DNA from: Pleurotus ostreatus/Saccharomyces cerevisiae fusant
Taxonomy: Eukaryota; Opisthokonta
DNA length: 17,958 nucleotides
Direction of reading: 5' to 3'
NCBI GenBank assembly: GCA_024196135.1
Contig: JAMQCK010000673.1
Location: forward strand, 1-17,958
In this document: in pieces, positions 10,242-17,958 of the stretch
Position numbering within the stretch: the first letter of the stretch is position 1
How the letters are laid out: every line of letters starts with the position of its first letter
Program-made: the position numbers and the translations under genes
The notes under the pieces: generated by a model
Told to the model about the DNA's origin: nothing
What the model saw: only the letters and a program-made list of their open reading frames with translations
The model's database searches: none

Positions 10242-10309
10242 ATCATTGAAGGTCTTCTTGTATGTAGCATGTACTGTATCACGAACACGACGAAATCAGA
10301 ACCCAGCCT
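10242..10309. other. GH92 3' flank
   Basis: Short 3' region of the mannosidase gene; tgtatgtagcatgtactg near 10259-10276 is T/G-rich, as in fungal 3' ends, but no perfect AATAAA is present. Confidence 0.35.
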
Positions 10310-10390
10310 TACTCATTGAACCCGCCTCTCCACTGCGTCGACAGACGTGAGATACCGGCTAGGTTGAAAGAATAAAGAGGGAAAAGAGGG

Positions 10391-10407
10391 GGCCGCCGAA
10401 GGCGGCC
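10391..10407. repeat. Perfect GC hairpin
   Basis: ggccgcc (10391-10397) and ggcggcc (10401-10407) form a 7-bp stem with a gaa loop. The matching place in copy 2 (about 12085-12105) keeps only a degraded version. Function unknown. Confidence 0.6.
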
Positions 10408-10532
10408 AGTGAAAAATTGGAGTAATTGAACCCTACGACCGCGGGCGCCACCGCCGTGGGTACTCGTACGCAACGGCACGGTACCCAACTGCGCATATTG
10501 GCAACGTTGATCCCGGGACCCGGAAGAGGGGT

Positions 10533-10626
10533 GTAGGTGCCCTCAACGGGACAACCGACACAATACAGAACCACAGCGCGAAGGCCGAGTTGAGCATCAT
10601 GACGACCGCCCGAGGAGGGCACCTAC
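10533..10626. repeat. 12-bp perfect inverted repeat in copy 1
   Basis: gtaggtgccctc at 10533-10544 is the reverse complement of gagggcacctac at 10615-10626, with 70 bp between. Copy 2 retains the right half (ggcacctac near 12344) but not a clear left partner. Confidence 0.6.
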
Positions 10627-11352
10627 GAGTTTACGTGGACTGGGGACGAAAACCCCAGCCCGGGCGCAACGTCCCTGGCTGGACAGAAACGCCGCTCCGA
10701 CGGGTTGGCCTCCCCGTCCTCAGGAGCTATTTAATTAGGTTTGTTGCGAGCGGATTGCCTTGGTTGTGCCGCGTCGAGAGTCCAGCTCGACGTGCCCATA
10801 TAAGAGCGCAAGCAGCCTTGGCGCGCCCCGCCCGTGGCGCAGTTGAGAGCTGGGGATCTTGACAGCGTCTCGCCGGTCGTCGTCGATGTTTTCGATGTGT
10901 CGGCACCATTTCATTGGGATATACCCTCATTGCGTATCTTGGCGCTGTTGTCATTGCCTAGTCGGCGCCACACTGAGGAGGGTGTGATGAGTTTAGTGGC
11001 GTGTGGTAGGAATGAAGCAACGTACTTGGGGATGCCCGAACCATTGCCTGCGGAGGCGTCTGTCATTGGCTAGAGAGGAAAGATGAGGTGATGCCACATT
11101 GTGGACGACAACCGCAACGCACTTTCTGTGTACGCCGCGTTAGCAGAGCGGTGGATAGATGAGCAAAGCACACACCTTGTTAAACCTCATCCGTTGGCGT
11201 TGTCACATTCCCCGCACCCATGAGACTCGAACGTCGGTCCCATTGCCAAATATCTTGCTGGCTAGTCATTGTCTCTTGTGGACGTCGATGTAGTCGGGGC
11301 AGTCGGAGTCGGGTGCATGGCAGACGGGAGAGAGGAGGAAAGTATTGGGAGC

Positions 11353-11390
11353 GGTGGCGAAGGGGGCAGGAGGTGGCGAAGGGGACAGGA
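11353..11390 (+). repeat. 19-bp tandem repeat in a G-rich tract
   Basis: Two adjacent copies of ggtggcgaagggggcagga, the second with one G-to-A change. They lie in a strongly G-rich strand (about 11340-11440) holding several runs of three to five G. Confidence 0.75.
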
Positions 11391-11860
11391 GGAGGGTGGC
11401 GATGTTGGGGGATGGTGGTGGTAAGGGGAAGAGAGATGGTGGGGATCAACTGCGGGCGCTCGCGCCTTATATATGCACAGACCTGCGGATTTACATAAGC
11501 GGCAGAATTCAAACTCAGCGAAGCGCTGTGACCTGCGCGAGAACAATAAACACGCCAAACGGGGTTAGCTTATGTTGATCATGTGAAATTCATTTTCGTC
11601 ACGGCCTTTGCTCTCCTTTGCTAGCCTTTCATGCCGTCCCCGCAATTCCAGCCGAGACAATACCACCGCTAGATTGCCGCAGCGCCCTTCGACTTCATCG
11701 AGGAAACGGAGCCGGCGCTGCCGCCTCGATGGTGGTGGTCGCGGAGAAGAACCGACGCGGAATCAAACGGAACACGTGTTATCGGCATCGCCCGCTGAAC
11801 ACTGTTGTTCGACACTCGCACCGCCGCTCACCTGCCATCAACCGGTGACTTGCTTCGGGG

Positions 11861-12005
11861 CGCTTCTTCGCGTGTTCCTCCATTTCCATGAGATGCAGGC
11901 GAAGCTATCGTGTATTTTAACCGAGAGAATACGCAGTATACGGTACATGACTCCGATTCCGGGTACGATTTCCTGCACTGCAGCGCCAACAAACCTCCCC
12001 TTTCA
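11861..12005. other. Junction between the two repeat copies
   Basis: About 145 bp between the last landmark of copy 1 and the first of copy 2. It contains no open frame of note. It may belong to the repeat unit if the true unit is about 1.7 kb and the arrangement is a tandem duplication. Confidence 0.35.
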
Positions 12006-13371
12006 TACTCATTGAGCCCGCCTCTCCGCTACGTCGACAGACGTGGGATACCAACAAGGCTGAAAAGATATGAAAAAAAGAGGGGCCCGCCATCTAGTGG
12101 GGCCGCAGATCAAAAATTAGGCTAACCCGTGAGGCTATAGCGGACAGGCCGGCGCAGCGTCGCGACGGGGTACGCAATGCACGATGGCCACGGTTTGCCG
12201 CCCGACAGCCGCGGCGACCATGTCCGGGTCTCAGCCCCAGCCCATGAGGGTGTAAATGCTCGGCGCCCCGACGACGCCAGAGTGGGAACCAATGCTCGAT
12301 GGCTGCGGTGTTGCACTCGACGACCGCCGAAGACGTGACTCCGGGCACCTACGGTAGGTTGTGCGAGCGCAAGCCCGCGAGGCGCCCCGGCCCTGGCCCG
12401 GACAGGACGCCGCCCCGGCGGGAAGACCAACCCCGCCTTCCGGGCTACTTAAGTCTGGGGCGGAATACCCGGCTGTGAAGGCTTTACGCATCTGAGGCCA
12501 GCCCGTCGATGCGCTCTCCTGTGAGGGAGCGCCTCCACAGCCAAGGCGCGCTCCGCCCCTAGCGCTTGAGGTCGTCGTCATCTTTTCCTTGAATAGTTCC
12601 CTGGGATGCGCCGGTTTCTCCTGTGTCGTTGTCCTTTTCTCCTATCGCGTGTGGTAGCCGTGTTCCTCATCCGCAATTTGATGGTCCTGCTTCGGCGCCC
12701 ATTGAGGCTCTGCCTGCGAACACGAGTAACGGGAAGGCTGACTATAACGCAAGGACGCACTTTTGTCTTTTTTTTTCTTCATATCCTTTTTTTCCTGAAC
12801 AGCTCATCAGCGATAGCGGCCGAACGGTGAAGCAACGCAAGCGCAATACTCACTGGAACGCAGAATTCGTAAGCGGCAAGTGTACGTCGCACACAGGATA
12901 CGTACATTTTGACATTCTTGATCAAACCGCGAAGAGGGTACGCGCTCTTGAGGCGGCGACCCTACGTTCCCGTTGCCACATAACGCTATGGTGGCTCGTC
13001 ATCCATCATCGTCGGGTTCCGGGGTCGTCCATGTCGCGCGCGTCAAGATCAAGAAGCTATAGCGTGAGTAAGAGGAGGTGAGAGGTTGCCTATGGTCGTC
13101 GTGTTGATGGTGGCATCGCGGTCCTGAAGTCAGGTGGGAGGATGACGGCGGGGGCGGAAGTGATGGTGGGGGGGAAAGAGAGAGGTGAAGAGCGACGGCG
13201 CCTATCGGATCCTTTCATACACTCGCAGCCGGGCCGTTATGTAATCCTGTGGTTAATTCGAACTCAGCGAATCGCTTGCGGCCATGAGGGAACAATGGCG
13301 TTTACAAATAGGGAAATGATCGCCACGATCTTGAGAGCTGCGCAGGGCAGGTCTGTGTGCGGGCGCCGCAA

Positions 13372-13388
13372 GCGTTGCACTGGAATTT
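13372..13388. repeat. Target-site duplication of retrocopy A, left copy
   Basis: gcgttgcactggaattt occurs here and again at 13538-13554, exactly flanking the inserted A-tailed sequence. Confidence 0.88.
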
Positions 13389-13537
13389 TTTTTTATTTTT
13401 TATTTTTTTTTGGACTCCTCTTTATTGCCCTCGAAGATAAACTTATGGTAGGCAATAACTGTACGTATGAAGACGGCTGTCCGGCGTGCGATATGCTATG
13501 TCCGTATGGTCTGAACTAACAGCTGCAAAGACCGTGC
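13389..13537 (-). mobile_element. Retrocopy A: short polyadenylated retroelement (minus strand)
   Basis: Read on the minus strand it is a body of 126 nt (13537 down to 13412) that starts cacggtctttgcagctg, carries AATAAA about 9 nt before the 3' end (ends gaggagtcc), and continues into an A-rich tail of 23 nt interrupted by two T. It is flanked by a 17-bp duplication. These are hallmarks of target-primed reverse transcription by a non-LTR retrotransposon machinery. The body is nearly identical to 14809-14924 (one substitution over the shared 116 nt). The parent could be a SINE, the 3' end of a LINE, or a host mRNA (processed pseudogene fragment). No convincing pol III A and B boxes are seen. 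Confidence 0.85.
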
Positions 13538-13554
13538 GCGTTGCACTGGAATTT
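13538..13554. repeat. Target-site duplication of retrocopy A, right copy
   Basis: Second copy of gcgttgcactggaattt, identical to 13372-13388. Confidence 0.88.
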
Positions 13555-13770
13555 GATCAGAGTCTCGTCCTCAAGTTGGATGTAGCTGTAGAGTCAATGC
13601 AGGGGGAGAGGGACAATGAGAGCACCGAAGGCCTACACCTACGACGGCTTGCTGAACGTTCGTTCGCATGACCTATCGCCCCATTTCCCAGCATCAAAGA
13701 CGAACAATTAGCTGATCACTGTTTCGACTCACGCCGACCGCCCAGTACGCCGATGACTTGTCGTCGGACC

Positions 13771-14795
13771 CGCAAACCGTGCCTTCCATTATGATGGAAG
13801 AACGTTGGAAGAAGGCGCCGCACTGGGCTGCCGCTGCAGGTCTCGGCGAAGCGAAGGGCCAAGGTATCCAACCGCGGTCGAGAGGAGAGTTCTAAAACTG
13901 GCTCAAGACCCTAGAAGAGTAGATAATATCCCCAGCCATGCCCACTCAGCCACACCTGTGATGATGGTGGGAGCAGGCCAAGGGACGGAGGCAATGTGGC
14001 CACGTGTCATCGGCATATGCCATCTCATCGTTCGACGTGAGTTCAATCCGCCGTCAGCGCGGACGTGAAGGATGTGTGGCCCGAAGAGCGGAGTTCAAGA
14101 CAGGGTGCTAGGTTCCGTGAATGAATTCAGTTTTTGGCGACTGACAGTTAGGTACTACACGCAGGCTCCGAGTCGAGCTATCGACACAGCACGATACAAC
14201 ATGATACACGTTGCGTTCCGTATGCCCCACACCAGCAGAAGCGGCTCCAAAAGCCACGAGCCTCCAGGATACCAGCATCTAGAGCCGTCATGTGCGAAAA
14301 GCGATGGATCAGCGCGTGCACGTATGAATCGTCGTCTTAGAAACTCACTGAGACGATCAGCAAACATTAGGAGCAATCGAGCGACGATGGAGAGGAAAGA
14401 GGGAGATCGTAGAGCGGAAGGTAGCTCAACACAAGCACCCACCCATAGGCGAGGAGCTGCGAAGCAAGGGACGGTGATGAGATCAAAAGAGGACGAAGGA
14501 AGATGGGAATGTGGATAAAGCAACTGCATGTTCAATCCCCAGCTTTTGACCGTGGCTACTTGCCGGAGAGTCCTGTGCTCGTCTGTCCATAGACCAACAC
14601 CGGACACCACCTCCAACCCTTTCGGTGCATGACTAGCATGACCCCCGAAGGTAGGTGCCCATGCGAGGGTTATTATGGAGCTCTTATGAAGAGGTGGGAG
14701 GGGGAGTGAGGGAATGGAAGGATATGGAGGTAGGAGGAGCATTCGAGCTGCGTTTATGAACTCCGAAAGTACACCAGCTGTGGGCGCACTGCGAC
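13771..14795. other. Gene-poor DNA between repeat copy 2 and retrocopy B
   Basis: About 1 kb without a recognisable gene. A 231-codon open frame on the minus strand (14155-14850) begins inside retrocopy B and shows no family motif, so it is probably accidental. A palindromic ttccattatgatggaa lies at 13783-13798. Nothing else stands out. Confidence 0.45.
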
Positions 14796-14808
14796 ATGTT
14801 GCACCTGT
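14796..14808. repeat. Target-site duplication of retrocopy B, left copy
   Basis: atgttgcacctgt occurs here and at 14935-14947, on either side of the A-tailed body. It differs from the duplication around retrocopy A, so the two are independent insertions. Confidence 0.85.
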
Positions 14809-14934
14809 TGCAGCTGTTACTTCAGACCATACGGACATAGCATATCGCACGCCGGACAGCCGTCTTCATACGTACAGTTATTGCCTACCATAAGTTTATC
14901 TTCGAGGGCAATAAAGAGGAGTCCAAAAAAAAAA
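14809..14934 (+). mobile_element. Retrocopy B: short polyadenylated retroelement (plus strand)
   Basis: A body of 116 nt (14809-14924) starts tgcagctgttacttcag, has AATAAA at 14910-14915 and ends gaggagtcc, followed by an uninterrupted run of A. A 13-bp target-site duplication flanks it. It lacks about 10 nt at the 5' end compared with retrocopy A, as expected for variable 5' truncation. A short frame in the body ends at a TAA near 14890, so the source might be the last codons plus 3' UTR of a protein-coding transcript, possibly a LINE; this is inference. Confidence 0.85.
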
Positions 14935-14947
14935 ATGTTGCACCTGT
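14935..14947. repeat. Target-site duplication of retrocopy B, right copy
   Basis: Second copy of atgttgcacctgt; its first base overlaps the last A of the tail, so the exact boundary is ambiguous by one base. Confidence 0.85.
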
Positions 14948-15285
14948 ATGGGTTGAGACAGCGCTGTACTTGTTTGTCTGTGACGGTGTTGTTCTTGTTT
15001 GGTTGTGACATGCTTACGGAGTTTGCCGAACACAGTGAGCCTACCTCACCGTACACGATCATGATGGAACAGACGCATGTCTTTCTCCTTTCACCATCAT
15101 CCCGATTCACCTTCTCCCTCTGCCTTTGGTAGGTTTTGCCCGTATAGTGGACCCAAGACTCGATTGATCGTACAAGACAGATATTTTCGTTGAGCTCATT
15201 CGGCGTCTTTTCCACACGCATTCTGAATCGTGAAGACTGAGTTGGCGTACACAATCGGCGACCAGGGCATCCGACTCTTCTCGCG
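14948..15285 (+). promoter_or_regulatory. Upstream region of the F-box gene
   Basis: About 340 bp between retrocopy B and the F-box start. A pyrimidine-rich stretch at 15080-15125 (tttctcctttcaccatc and following) is the sort of CT-rich sequence found near fungal transcription starts. No clear TATA box. Confidence 0.35.
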
Positions 15286-16851
15286 ATGAACGATCCTCTT
15301 GCGTTCGATATCAAGCACCTGATCTGCCAGAAATACTATCTCAGTGGACGCGACCTCTGTCAACTGGCGCTGACCTCAAGATCTTGGCGAGATGCGGCTT
15401 TACCCACGATATGGGCCGAATTGGGCGCGATCACCCCCTTGCTGAAGCTCCTGCCCGAGGACGCGTGGTATATGAAGCGACAGATGCCTGATGTGCCCAA
15501 GCTATACTTCGTGCGTGCTCGAGCTCGTCTCATCTCCAGTTCGTCGGTGCTGAAGCAGCTGCAGGCCTTGCGTCGTTCACTCACGCGTGCGGATTGGGAA
15601 GTGGTATATGGGCGATCGCGCTTCGTCAAAGAGCTTGCGGTTCACGACACGCAAGAGGAAGATCTTCATGACTTATCCGCTCTCCTCTCTTTGTGCCCGC
15701 CACCCGAGCCACTCTTCCCGCGCCTAGATCGTCTGAGGGTTGAGCTGACTGAAAGACGAAGCGTGCTCGACCTTCGTCCACTGCTTGATCTCCTTCTTTC
15801 TCCCTCCCTTACTTCGGTGCATATCAAGGACCTGCATTCAAAACTTGCCGGAGAACTAGACCTTCCGTCCCTGGCGAATCAGTGCCCTCATATCAAGGAC
15901 TCGGCCATCTGCACCTCACGCAAAACGCATCCTGCGTATCACTATGATCTGGCCGCTGCGATCGCGAAATGGGACAAGCTCGACACCATCGTTCTGAGCT
16001 TTTGTTCTCCGGACATCATACTACCGCTATCCGTTCATCCGTCCCTCCGACGGTTTGGCTTAGTCGTTTTGACAGAAGAAGCGCCCACGGACGGCAGGTC
16101 CAGACTACCTGCTCTCCCCCCTGACTGCTTCCCATCCCTCACGTTCATCGTCTGGAGCGGTCTGACCTTGTTCGAGTTCGCTGAATTCGCAAGCTTAGGG
16201 GACGTTCGGGAGATGGAGGTCATCTGCGTGACCCACCCGGGCGAGGCACCGCTCTCAACCGACCTACAATACACCATGGATGCGATAGCCGCGTACTGTC
16301 ACCCCAATACTCTCTTGAAGATCGTGTTGGAGCATGATACCGTCGACAACGACAGCGCCGACTACGCGCTCACTATGGAGCACATCCTGCCGCTGGCTGA
16401 CTTTACGAACCTCCAGCACGTCCAGCTGGGAGTGACGACCGGGGCGCTCCTTGGCGACGAGGACTACGCGGAACTGCTGCCGTGCTGGCCGCACCTTGAG
16501 CACTTCGAGGTCGATGCGGGGGTTGACGCGCCCGCTGGCTGGGTGTCGCCCGCTACGCTGCTAACGCTCAATCACTTCGCGTACTATTGCCCGAAACTGG
16601 AGGTACTCTGCCTTCCGCTCACAGTGCACGAGGTCCCCGAGTACGATGATGTCGACGTTGTTGGAGACGATCACCCCTTGTGTAAACACGACATCGGGCC
16701 CTCCCCGATTACGGCGCCCCTGCAAGAGGTGGCGGAGTTCCTGCGCTGCACCTTTCCGAATCTGGAGGAAGTTATCTGGACGCACGGTAGGATAGGCGAC
16801 GTTGCACAACTGCACCCGCAACTACGTGAACTGTTGACGCTCATGCTATAG
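15286..16851 (+). CDS. F-box-like protein with degenerate leucine-rich C-terminal part
   Basis: Probably a substrate receptor of an SCF-type E3 ubiquitin ligase, binding Skp1 through its N-terminus. The single exon encodes 521 aa. Residues about 5-45 fit a divergent F-box: LSGRDLCQLALTSRSWRDAA followed by PTIWAEL, matching the L-C-L-C/S-W-P-LW pattern of agaricomycete F-box proteins. The rest has repeated leucine-rich segments (PLFPRLDRLRVEL, SLTSVHIKDL, NLQHVQLGV, HLEHFEVDAG, KLEVLCLPL), as in LRR-like solenoids. It is acidic in the last third. The family is hugely expanded in mushroom-forming fungi, so a specific substrate cannot be predicted. It lies alone beside repeat-rich DNA, a common setting for these genes. 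No intron signals interrupt it and the ATG is the first in the frame. Confidence 0.8.
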   Translation: MNDPLAFDIKHLICQKYYLSGRDLCQLALTSRSWRDAALPTIWAELGAITPLLKLLPEDAWYMKRQMPDVPKLYFVRARARLISSSSVLKQLQALRRSLTRADWEVVYGRSRFVKELAVHDTQEEDLHDLSALLSLCPPPEPLFPRLDRLRVELTERRSVLDLRPLLDLLLSPSLTSVHIKDLHSKLAGELDLPSLANQCPHIKDSAICTSRKTHPAYHYDLAAAIAKWDKLDTIVLSFCSPDIILPLSVHPSLRRFGLVVLTEEAPTDGRSRLPALPPDCFPSLTFIVWSGLTLFEFAEFASLGDVREMEVICVTHPGEAPLSTDLQYTMDAIAAYCHPNTLLKIVLEHDTVDNDSADYALTMEHILPLADFTNLQHVQLGVTTGALLGDEDYAELLPCWPHLEHFEVDAGVDAPAGWVSPATLLTLNHFAYYCPKLEVLCLPLTVHEVPEYDDVDVVGDDHPLCKHDIGPSPITAPLQEVAEFLRCTFPNLEEVIWTHGRIGDVAQLHPQLRELLTLML

Positions 16852-17197
16852 TGTCTCACTATCACCATTTCAGGCCGCGCCGCTTGACAGAACTCTTCAT
16901 CTACTCTGCTTCGCTGTACAATGACACCGTATGACTTGCGAGATGCAAAGTTGGTTTTCAAGCAAAGTGTGAGGTTCGTCAAAGCAATGAGCATAGCAAA
17001 TGCCAGATACTATAGTACAACAGGCCTATCGGCCGTACAAAACAACACATCATGTCACGTCGCCCGCACAAAAGGTGGCGGGTCATTTCAAACGGGTCAT
17101 GGCAGACCGTCTCGCGACCTCAGGCTACACCTTCAACCGCATCCCCCGCCGCCCCTCACACCACATCCCCCTCCCCTCACACCACATCCACCCCCAC
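16852..17197. other. Convergent intergenic region with 3' UTRs
   Basis: About 345 bp between the stops of the F-box gene (+) and the transporter (-). It contains the 21-bp tandem repeat at 17152-17193 and no gene. The longest open frames here are C- or P/H-rich and overlap the tandem repeat, so they are probably not coding. Confidence 0.45.
17152..17193. repeat. Two tandem copies of a 21-bp C-rich unit
   Basis: cccctcacaccacatcc occurs at 17152-17168 and again at 17173-17189, a period of 21 bp, with near-matching 4-bp spacers. It lies 5-50 bp downstream of the transporter stop codon, on the transporter's 3' UTR side. Confidence 0.75.
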
Positions 17198-17958
17198 TCA
17201 CGACGCATTCTCCTTCCGCACCTCGCCCGGCTTCTCCGACATGTCCTCGTGGTGCACCTGGTCGAGCAGCGTCGGACGCCAGCTCGCCGACCGCCACGGC
17301 TTCACGTTCTCGCGGTAGAGCTGGTCGACCTCCTCGAGCGTGAGGCCCTTGACCTCGGGGATGAAGAGCCAGACGTAGCAGAAGCTGGGAGAGAGCGTCA
17401 ATATAGCAAGGGACTAGGCGTAAATGATGCACATACCCGAAGACAAGCATGCCGAAGAAGATGAGGAGAATGAGCGGGCCGATATCGTCTGCGATGCGCG
17501 GGGCGAAGAAGCTGAGGAGGAAATTCCAGAGCCAGTCTATCGCACATATCAGCACCCCATCCAAACCCACAAACCTCCCTCGCCCACTCACTCGTCGCAC
17601 TCCCCAGCGCAATCGCCTTCGGCCGCACCCTCAACGGGAACGACTCCCCCAAATACACCCACGGCACCGGCCCCCAAAACACCGAAAAGCCCAGCACATG
17701 CAGCACCGCCATCGCAATCATCACCTCGCCGCCCATCTTCTCCGACTTCGTTAGATTTTCGGGCAGGACGTCCGCCCCCGCGGCGACGTAGTGCCCGACG
17801 AGGGCGGCGATGAGCGCGGCGGCGGCCTCCCAGACGGAGCCGACGAGGAGGGAGCGGCGGCGGCCCCAGCGCTCGATGAGGATGAGGGCGGGGATGGTGC
17901 CGGCGACGGAGACGCCGCCGAGGATGCATTGGATGGCGTAGGGGGAGAGCGTGGTGCC
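17198..17958 (-). CDS. MFS sugar (hexose-type) transporter, C-terminal part; 5' end outside window
   Basis: Sugar:proton symporter of the major facilitator superfamily in the plasma membrane. Visible exons (minus): 17958-17592, 17536-17437, 17384-17198; 217 aa, in frame. Seen: [10 protein letters not shown]; the sugar-porter loop motif [29 protein letters not shown]; split SAT/NWLWNF; and at the C-terminus [15 protein letters not shown], the equivalent of the PETKG signature. About five hydrophobic segments correspond to TM8-TM12. The tail after VKPWRSASW is short and hydrophilic, so there is no long Snf3/Rgt2-type sensor tail. The junction GG/gtatgt...cag/C gives LVFGFCYVWLF, preferred over a later GT that breaks the frame. 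The N-terminal half, with the first six helices, lies beyond the window, so substrate cannot be judged. Confidence 0.9.

Larger units (their letters stand above)
10310..11860 (+). repeat. Copy 1 of a diverged direct repeat of at least 1.5 kb
   Basis: Collinear with 12006-13770. Matching landmarks (copy 1 / copy 2): tactcattg at 10310 / 12006; gtcgacagacgtg at 10337 / 12033; ggcacctacg near 10619 / 12344; cagcc..ggcgcgc at 10813 / 12538; a G-rich tract at 11340-11440 / 13133-13186; aactcagcgaa at 11512 / 13261; tgacttg at 11846 / 13754. By eye the copies are clearly related but well diverged with many indels. No long open frame or protein match is visible, so the unit could be an old transposon remnant or duplicated non-coding DNA. 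Outer limits are approximate. Confidence 0.65.
12006..13770 (+). repeat. Copy 2 of the diverged direct repeat, interrupted by a retrocopy
   Basis: Partner of 10310-11860. The offset between copies is 1696 bp at the left end, 1725 in the middle and 1749 at the aactcagcgaa landmark, then jumps to 1908 at the tgacttg landmark. The jump of 159 bp is almost exactly the 149-bp retrocopy plus its 17-bp target duplication (13389-13554), so that insertion happened after the duplication. No gene is visible in the unit. Confidence 0.65.

Noticed and set aside
11128..11165. tRNA A-box-like sequence (ttagcagagcggtgg)
   Set aside because: No acceptor stem or B box (GTTCRA) at a suitable distance downstream on the same strand.
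11205..11275. tRNA-like sequence on the minus strand with a B-box-like gttcgagtc
   Set aside because: The T-arm stem does not pair and no cloverleaf can be drawn; at most a chance match or an old tRNA-derived remnant.
10310..13770. Reading the two repeat copies as LTRs of one retrotransposon
   Set aside because: They are nearly adjacent, heavily diverged, show no TG...CA ends, and no gag/pol sequence lies between them.
14155..14850. 231-codon open frame on the minus strand
   Set aside because: It starts inside retrocopy B, has no recognisable motif and a composition like neighbouring non-coding DNA.
13403..14933. A 126-bp inverted repeat bounding 1.28 kb, looking like a TIR transposon
   Set aside because: Each arm ends in an A-tail preceded by AATAAA and has its own different target-site duplication, which fits two retrocopies rather than the ends of one DNA transposon. 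No transposase lies between.

Overview
The window looks like nuclear DNA of a filamentous basidiomycete, most likely an Agaricomycete. The evidence is genes cut by many very short introns (about 47-59 bp, mostly GT...AG), GC-rich coding sequence, a single-exon F-box protein of the agaricomycete kind, a secreted GH92 mannosidase, a mitochondrial methylcrotonoyl-CoA carboxylase and a sugar transporter. No rRNA, tRNA, CRISPR array or bacterial-type operon is visible.

Layout. 1-963 is a near-perfect inverted repeat (327-bp arms, 309-bp centre), probably a foldback or long-TIR non-autonomous element. 1424-3139 (+) is Dus2, a tRNA-dihydrouridine synthase with 5 exons and one GC-AG intron. 3292-6136 (-) is the biotin-carrying alpha subunit of methylcrotonoyl-CoA carboxylase, 10 exons with one GC-AG intron. 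It converges on Dus2 with only 152 bp between the stops. 6137-6886 is the divergent promoter region shared with 6887-10241 (+), a secreted GH92 alpha-mannosidase in 16 exons, two of them microexons of 19 and 10 nt. Each reconstructed gene splices to a length divisible by three with family motifs continuous across the joins.

10242-15285 is a 5-kb gene-poor stretch. It contains two old, diverged direct copies of a unit of at least 1.5 kb (about 10310-11860 and 12006-13770) and two young, nearly identical retrocopies of a short polyadenylated RNA in opposite orientations (13389-13537 minus, 14809-14934 plus). Each retrocopy has its own target-site duplication (17 and 13 bp), an AATAAA signal and an A-tail. 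15286-16851 (+) is a 521-aa F-box-like protein. 17198 to the window end (-) is the C-terminal part of an MFS sugar transporter whose 5' part lies outside.

The genes do not form an obvious pathway cluster. GH92 mannosidase and the sugar transporter fit extracellular sugar release and uptake, the carboxylase is leucine catabolism and Dus2 is tRNA modification. The most interesting material is the repeat structure: the large hairpin repeat at the left edge, the retrocopy pair whose parent is not in the window, and the ancient duplication that one retrocopy landed in. Exon boundaries were derived by hand from splice consensus and family motifs and have not been tested against transcripts.
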